Program-made: the position numbers and the translations under genes
Part shown: in pieces, positions 59,513 to 64,000 of the stretch
Layout: every line of letters begins with the position of its first letter
Position numbering within the stretch: the stretch's first letter is position 1
From: Roseateles saccharophilus
Lineage (GTDB): Bacteria > Pseudomonadota > Gammaproteobacteria > Burkholderiales > Burkholderiaceae_C
Assembly (NCBI RefSeq): GCF_004342485.1
Contig: NZ_SMBU01000010.1
Location: 1-64,000, forward strand
DNA length: 64,000 bases
Direction: 5' to 3'
Notes under the pieces: generated by a model
Told to the model about the DNA's origin: nothing
Database searches by the model: none
What the model saw: only the letters and a program-made list of their open reading frames with translations

Positions 59513-62032
59513 ATGCACATCGTCCTCATCGGCCACGGAATGGTGGGCCAGAAATTTCTCGAATCCCTCGCGGAAGGCAGCGCCTCCCGCGACGTGCAGG
59601 TGACCGTGCTGTGCGAGGAGCCGCGCGCGGCCTATGACCGCGTGCACCTGTCCGAGTTCTTCGCGGGCAAGTCGGCCGAGGACCTGTCGCTGGTGGCGCC
59701 GGGCTTCTTCGAGAAGACCGGCTTCAAGCTGCGGCTCGCGACGAAGGCCATCGCCATCGAGCGCCGCGAGAACACCGTGACGACGGCCGACGGCGAGGTC
59801 ATCCAATACGACAAGCTGGTGCTGGCCACCGGCTCCTACCCCTTCGTGCCGGCCGTGCCGGGGCGCGAGCGCCCGCACTGCCATGTCTACCGCACCATCG
59901 AGGATCTGGAGGGCATGAAGGCCAGCGGCGCCGTGTCCAAGAGCGGCGTCGTCATCGGCGGCGGCCTGCTCGGCCTGGAATGCGCCAAGGCGCTGCGCGA
60001 CATGGGCCTGCAGACGCATGTCGTCGAGTTCGCGCCGCGGCTGATGGCGGTGCAGATCGACGAGACCGGCGGGCGCGTGCTGCGCGAGAAGATCGAGGCC
60101 CTGGGCGTCACGGTGCACACCAACCGCAACACGGTCGAGATCACCGACGGCGCCGCGGCCCGCCACCGCCTCGTCTTCACCGACGGCAGCTGGCTGGAGA
60201 CCGACATGCTGGTCTTCTCCGCCGGCATCCGACCGCGCGACGAGATCGCCCGCCAATGCGTGCTGGCCATAGGCCCACGCGGCGGCGCCGTCATCGACGA
60301 CCACTGCCGCACCAGCGACCGCAACGTCTACGCCATCGGCGAATGCGCGTCCTGGAACGAGCAGACCTATGGCCTGGTCGCGCCCGGCTACGAGATGGCC
60401 CGCGTGGCCGCGCGCCACATCGCCGGCGACGCCGAAGCCGCCTTCCCTGGCGCCGACCTCAGCACCAAGCTCAAGCTGATGGGCGTGGACGTGGCCAGCA
60501 TCGGCGACGCCCATGGCAAGACGGCCAAGTGCCGCAGCTACCAGTACGTGGACGAGCGCAAGCAGGTCTACAAGAAGATCGTCGTCAGCGAGGACGGCCA
60601 GTTCCTGCTCGGCGCCGTGCTGGTGGGCGATGCGGCCGAGTACGGCACGCTGCAGCAGATGGCGCTGAACGGCATCAAGCTGCCGGTCGACCCCGAGTTC
60701 CTGATCCTGCCCAGCAGCGACGGCAAGGCCAAGGCCGGCCTCGGCGCGGACGCCCTGCCCGACAGCGCCCAGCTCTGCTCCTGCAACAGCGTCAGCAAGG
60801 GCCAGATCTGCGCGGCCGTGGGCGAAGGCGCAACCAGCATCGGCGAGATCAAGGCCTGCACGAAGGCCGGCGCCACCTGCGGCGGCTGCGTGCCCCTGGT
60901 CACCCAGGTCATGAAGTTCGAGATGGCCCGGCGCGGCATGGCCGTCAACAACCACCTCTGCGAGCATTTCCCGCATTCGCGCCAGGAGCTGTACCACCTG
61001 GTGCGCGTCGGCGGCATCAAGACCTTCAGCGACCTGTTGGCCAAGCACGGCAAAGGCCTGGGCTGCGACATTTGCAAGCCCGCGGCGGCGAGCATCTTCG
61101 CGTCCTGCTGGAACGCCTTCGTGCTGGAGCCCGAACTGGCCAGCCTGCAGGACAGCAACGACTACTACCTCGGCAACATCCAGAAGGACGGCAGCTACTC
61201 CGTCGTGCCGCGCATGCCCGGCGGCGAGGTCACGCCCGAGGGCCTGATCGCGGTCGGCCTGGTGGCGAAGAAATACGGCCTCTACACCAAGATCACCGGC
61301 GGCCAGCGCGTGGACCTGTTCGGCGCGCGCGTCGAGCAGCTGCCGCTGATCTGGGAGGAGCTGATCGCGGCCGGCTTCGAGAGCGGCCATGCCTACGGCA
61401 AGTCGCTGCGCACCGTGAAGAGCTGCGTGGGCAGCACCTGGTGCCGCTATGGCGTTGACGACTCGGTGGGCCTGGCCGTGGAGCTGGAGAACCGCTACAA
61501 GGGCCTGCGCGCGCCTCACAAGATCAAGTTCGGCGTCTCCGGCTGCACGCGGGAATGCGCCGAGGCCCAGGGCAAGGACGTGGGCATCATCGCCACCGAC
61601 AAGGGCTGGAACCTCTACGTCTGCGGCAACGGCGGCATGAAGCCGCGCCACGCCGAGCTGATCGCCAGCGACCTGACCAAGCCGCAGCTCATCCAGTACA
61701 TCGACCGCTTCCTGATGTTCTATGTGCGCACGGCCGACCGCCTGCAGCGCACCAGCACCTGGCGCGACAACCTCGAAGGCGGGCTCGACTACCTGAAGGA
61801 CGTGCTCATCAACGACAGCCTGGGCCTGGGCGCCGAGCTGGAGGCGCAGATGCAGGCCGTCGTCGACAGCTACCAGTGCGAGTGGAAGACGGCCGTCACG
61901 ACGCCCGAAGTGCGCCAGCGCTTCCGCTCCTTCGTCAACAGCGAGCAGCCCGACGAACAGATCGTCTTCGTGCAGGAGCGCGGCCAGATCCGGCCCGCGC
62001 GTGCCGAGGAACGCGACGAAGCGACCGCCTGA
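59513..62032 (+). CDS. nirB: Assimilatory nitrite reductase (NAD(P)H), large subunit
   Basis: It reduces nitrite to ammonium in the cytoplasm. The 839 aa (E. coli 847) start with an FAD domain (MHIVLIGHGMVGQKFLE) and an NADH domain (VVIGGGLLGLECAKALRDMG, near 150). A BFD-like [2Fe-2S] segment CSCNSVSKGQIC...CGGC is near 425-460. The siroheme/4Fe-4S site has SCVGSTWCRYG and GVSGCTRECAEAQGKDVG, about 640-690. It is the first gene of nirB-nirD-FNT-phosphatase behind a sigma-54 promoter. Confidence 0.96.
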   Translation: MHIVLIGHGMVGQKFLESLAEGSASRDVQVTVLCEEPRAAYDRVHLSEFFAGKSAEDLSLVAPGFFEKTGFKLRLATKAIAIERRENTVTTADGEVIQYDKLVLATGSYPFVPAVPGRERPHCHVYRTIEDLEGMKASGAVSKSGVVIGGGLLGLECAKALRDMGLQTHVVEFAPRLMAVQIDETGGRVLREKIEALGVTVHTNRNTVEITDGAAARHRLVFTDGSWLETDMLVFSAGIRPRDEIARQCVLAIGPRGGAVIDDHCRTSDRNVYAIGECASWNEQTYGLVAPGYEMARVAARHIAGDAEAAFPGADLSTKLKLMGVDVASIGDAHGKTAKCRSYQYVDERKQVYKKIVVSEDGQFLLGAVLVGDAAEYGTLQQMALNGIKLPVDPEFLILPSSDGKAKAGLGADALPDSAQLCSCNSVSKGQICAAVGEGATSIGEIKACTKAGATCGGCVPLVTQVMKFEMARRGMAVNNHLCEHFPHSRQELYHLVRVGGIKTFSDLLAKHGKGLGCDICKPAAASIFASCWNAFVLEPELASLQDSNDYYLGNIQKDGSYSVVPRMPGGEVTPEGLIAVGLVAKKYGLYTKITGGQRVDLFGARVEQLPLIWEELIAAGFESGHAYGKSLRTVKSCVGSTWCRYGVDDSVGLAVELENRYKGLRAPHKIKFGVSGCTRECAEAQGKDVGIIATDKGWNLYVCGNGGMKPRHAELIASDLTKPQLIQYIDRFLMFYVRTADRLQRTSTWRDNLEGGLDYLKDVLINDSLGLGAELEAQMQAVVDSYQCEWKTAVTTPEVRQRFRSFVNSEQPDEQIVFVQERGQIRPARAEERDEATA

Positions 62033-62051
62033 TCAACGCCGAGGAAACGAC

Positions 62052-62375
62052 ATGACCTACACCCCCATCTGCCGCATCGACGACATCCTGCCCGACACCG
62101 GCGTCGCCGCCCGCGTGGGCGACCGCCATGTGGCCGTGTTCCGCATCGGCGCCGAGCGCTTCCATGCCATCGACAACATCGACCCGCGCTCCGGCGCCAG
62201 CGTGCTGGCCCGCGGCCTGGTGGGCAACATCGGCGAGCGCGTCGTCGTCGCGTCGCCGCTCTACAAGAACCATTTCGACCTGAGCACCGGCGAGTGCCTG
62301 GAGGCGCCCGAGCAGTCGGTGCGCGCCCATGCCGTGTGCGTGCAGGACGGCCGCGTGCTGGTGGCACTGAACTGA
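62052..62375 (+). CDS. nirD: Nitrite reductase, small subunit NirD
   Basis: A 107-aa Rieske-like fold subunit: MTYTPICRIDDILPDTGVAARVGDRHVAVFRIGAERFHAIDNIDPRSGA, then SPLYKNHFDLSTGECLE. The Cys-His pairs of true Rieske centres are absent, as usual in NirD. 19 bp after nirB. Confidence 0.94.
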   Translation: MTYTPICRIDDILPDTGVAARVGDRHVAVFRIGAERFHAIDNIDPRSGASVLARGLVGNIGERVVVASPLYKNHFDLSTGECLEAPEQSVRAHAVCVQDGRVLVALN

Positions 62376-62392
62376 AGCAAGAGGAGCAAACC

Positions 62393-63205
62393 ATGGCCTA
62401 CGTCGTCCCCACCGAATTCGTCACCAAGATGGTGGACGCGGGTGAATCCAAGCTGCTGATGTCGACCCGCGACACGCTGATCCGCGCCTACATGGCCGGC
62501 GCCATCCTGGCCCTGGCCGCCGCCTTCGCGGTGTCGGTCAACGTCAACTCCGGCAACCCGCTGCTCGGCGCCCTGCTCTTCCCGGTCGGCTTCATCCTGC
62601 TCTACCTGATGGGCTTCGACCTGCTGACCGGCGTGTTCACGCTGGTGCCGCTGGCCGTGCTGGACAAGCGCCCCGGCGCCACCTGGGCCGGCGTGCTGCG
62701 CAACTGGGGGTTGGTGTTCTGCGGCAACTTCGCCGGCGCGCTGACCGTGGCGGTCTTCATGGCCGTCATCTTCACCTTCGGCTTCAGCGAGGCGCCCAAC
62801 GCCATCGGCCTGAAGATCGGCACCATCGGCGAGAGCCGCACGGTGGGCTATGCGGCCCACGGCGCCGCCGGCATGCTGACCCTCTTCATCCGCGGCGTGA
62901 TGTGCAACTGGATGGTCTCGACCGGTGTCGTCGCGGCCATGATGTCGACCTCGGTGTCGGGCAAGGCCATCGGCATGTGGATGCCGGTGATGGTGTTCTT
63001 CTACATGGGCTTCGAGCACAGCATCGTCAACATGTTCCTGTTCCCGTCGGGCCTGATGCTGGGCGGCAAGTTCACGATCGCGGACTACATGATCTGGAAC
63101 GAGATCCCCACCGTGCTCGGCAACCTCGTCGGCGGCATCACCTTCGTCGGGCTGACGCTGTACTCGACGCACTACAAGACAGCCCCGAAGCGAGTCCTCG
63201 GCTGA
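62393..63205 (+). CDS. Formate/nitrite transporter family channel
   Basis: A 270-aa inner-membrane protein of the FNT family (FocA/NirC) with six helices. GAILALAAAFAVSV, FPVGFILLYLMGFDLLTGVFTL, RGVMCNWMVSTG and GFEHSIVNMFLFPSGL include the family signatures. In this context it most likely brings nitrite in. GAGGAGC precedes the ATG at 62393; the stop overlaps the next ATG in TGATG. Confidence 0.93.
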   Translation: MAYVVPTEFVTKMVDAGESKLLMSTRDTLIRAYMAGAILALAAAFAVSVNVNSGNPLLGALLFPVGFILLYLMGFDLLTGVFTLVPLAVLDKRPGATWAGVLRNWGLVFCGNFAGALTVAVFMAVIFTFGFSEAPNAIGLKIGTIGESRTVGYAAHGAAGMLTLFIRGVMCNWMVSTGVVAAMMSTSVSGKAIGMWMPVMVFFYMGFEHSIVNMFLFPSGLMLGGKFTIADYMIWNEIPTVLGNLVGGITFVGLTLYSTHYKTAPKRVLG

Positions 63206-64000
63206 TGACGTTGCGCCTGTCGGTCGGCCAGCATTCGGAGGCCGGCCGCAAGCCGCTGAATCAGGACTTCCACGGCGTCGCGCAGCCCACCGATGCGCAG
63301 CGCCGCTCCCGCGGCATCGCGCTGGCCATCGCCGACGGCATCAGCAGCAGCGCGGTCAGCCAGGTGGCCAGCGCGGCGGCCGTGCGCGGCTTCCTGGAGG
63401 ACTACTACGGCACCTCGGAGGCCTGGACCGTGGGCCGCGCGGCCCAGTGCGTGCTGGCCGCCACCAATGCCTGGCTGCATGCCCAGACCCAGCGCGGCGA
63501 CGGCCGCTTCGACAAGGACCGCGGCCACGTCTGCAGCTTCAGCGCCCTCGTCTTCAAGGGCCGTGAGGTGCATCTGCTGCATGTCGGCGATACGCGCGCC
63601 TACCGCCTGCACCCCGGCGCGCTGGAGCAACTGAGCCAGGACCACCGCGTGCGCGTGGACGGCCAGACCTATCTCGGCCGCGCCTTGGGCGTGAGCCCGC
63701 ATCTGGAGATCGACCACGCCTGCTGGCCCGCCGAGGTCGGCGAGACCTTTGTGCTCGCCACCGACGGCGCCTACGAGCATCTGGACGCGGCCCGGGTGCA
63801 CGAGGTGCTGGCCGGCAGCGGCGCGGACCTGCAGGCCGCCTCCGAGGCCCTCGTCGCCGCGGCCCTGGCGGCCGGCAGCCCGGACAACGCGACGGTGATG
63901 CTGGCTCGCGTCGAGGCCCTGCCCGCCGCGCTGGCACCCGCCGTCAACCGCGACGGCCTGCGCCTGCCACCGCGCCTGGCCCCGCGCCAGGACTTCGAGG
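63205..64000 (+). CDS. PP2C-type protein phosphatase, likely fused to a kinase (partial)
   Basis: The gene runs off the window; 265 residues are visible. PP2C motifs: NQDFHGV near 20 (metal Asp), IADGISSSAVSQVAS near 45 (metal Asp-Gly), LLHVGDTRAYRL near 130, FVLATDGAYEHL near 185 and PDNATVMLARVEA near 235. In betaproteobacteria and Pseudomonas a bifunctional phosphatase/Ser-Thr kinase is encoded in nitrate/nitrite assimilation clusters, so a C-terminal kinase domain is expected beyond the window. The ATG overlaps the transporter stop. Confidence 0.85.
   Translation, partial: MTLRLSVGQHSEAGRKPLNQDFHGVAQPTDAQRRSRGIALAIADGISSSAVSQVASAAAVRGFLEDYYGTSEAWTVGRAAQCVLAATNAWLHAQTQRGDGRFDKDRGHVCSFSALVFKGREVHLLHVGDTRAYRLHPGALEQLSQDHRVRVDGQTYLGRALGVSPHLEIDHACWPAEVGETFVLATDGAYEHLDAARVHEVLAGSGADLQAASEALVAAALAAGSPDNATVMLARVEALPAALAPAVNRDGLRLPPRLAPRQDFE

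Overview
The window reads as a chromosomal segment of a high-GC betaproteobacterium of the order Burkholderiales, probably near the Rubrivivax/Roseateles/Leptothrix group. The basis is the strongly GC-biased codon use, the run tig-clpP-clpX-lon, the ilvI-ilvH-ilvC-pssA-leuA run, an ECF sigma/DUF3619/DUF3106/RDD operon and an hpnCDE squalene cluster. Species cannot be fixed from the sequence alone. Almost all of it is dense core genome; only the first 1.3 kb is clearly mobile DNA.

Layout. 1-1.3 kb: the end of an IS21-like element cuts off a P4-type integrase that sits at the 3' end of a tRNA-Leu gene, i.e. the edge of a decayed genomic island. 1.3-8.1 kb: five tRNA genes, then the protein quality-control block lon, clpX, clpP, tig (all minus strand, with two sigma-32-like promoters) and a second tRNA-Leu. 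8.2-12.5 kb: a two-gene RND efflux pump with a palindromic operator upstream. 12.7-15.6 kb: hpnC-hpnD-hpnE for squalene synthesis. 15.6-18.6 kb: a TIGR03790 protein, an IclR regulator and PBP7. 18.9-27.1 kb: branched-chain amino acid synthesis (two different leuA genes, pssA, ilvC, ilvH, ilvI). A short leucine-codon leader and a terminator-like hairpin precede the leuA pair and look like an attenuator. 27.3-30.1 kb: an ECF sigma operon ending in dgkA. 30.1-38.9 kb: AraC and LysE, nadE-glnB, an acetyltransferase-like protein, soluble and membrane pyrophosphatases, and a J-domain protein. 39-43.4 kb: an ECF sigma/Ser-Thr kinase/small protein set and a degenerate GGDEF protein. 43.4-50.2 kb: a branched-chain amino-acid ABC transporter and an acyl-CoA ligase. 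50.3-54.0 kb: selO-msrB, yciB-bolA and a parvulin. 54.2-59.2 kb: ybbA/tesA, a DUF6600 protein, a small inverted-repeat element, def and a metallo-beta-lactamase-fold enzyme. 59.3-64.0 kb: nitrite assimilation (nirB, nirD, a formate/nitrite-type channel and the start of a PP2C-type phosphatase gene) behind a sigma-54 promoter.

Connections. Branched-chain amino acid synthesis (ilv, leu) and uptake (liv) are both present, but under separate promoters. Quality control shows as Lon/ClpXP/trigger factor under apparent heat-shock control. Redox repair shows as SelO coupled to MsrB. Nitrogen control shows as GlnB downstream of NadE and as NtrC/sigma-54-type elements before nirBD. The most original signals are the leucine leader/attenuator in front of tandem leuA genes, a GGDEF relic that has lost its active site but kept an RxxD I-site, two divergent gene pairs whose start codons overlap in CATG, and a 238-bp element with 19-bp perfect inverted ends.
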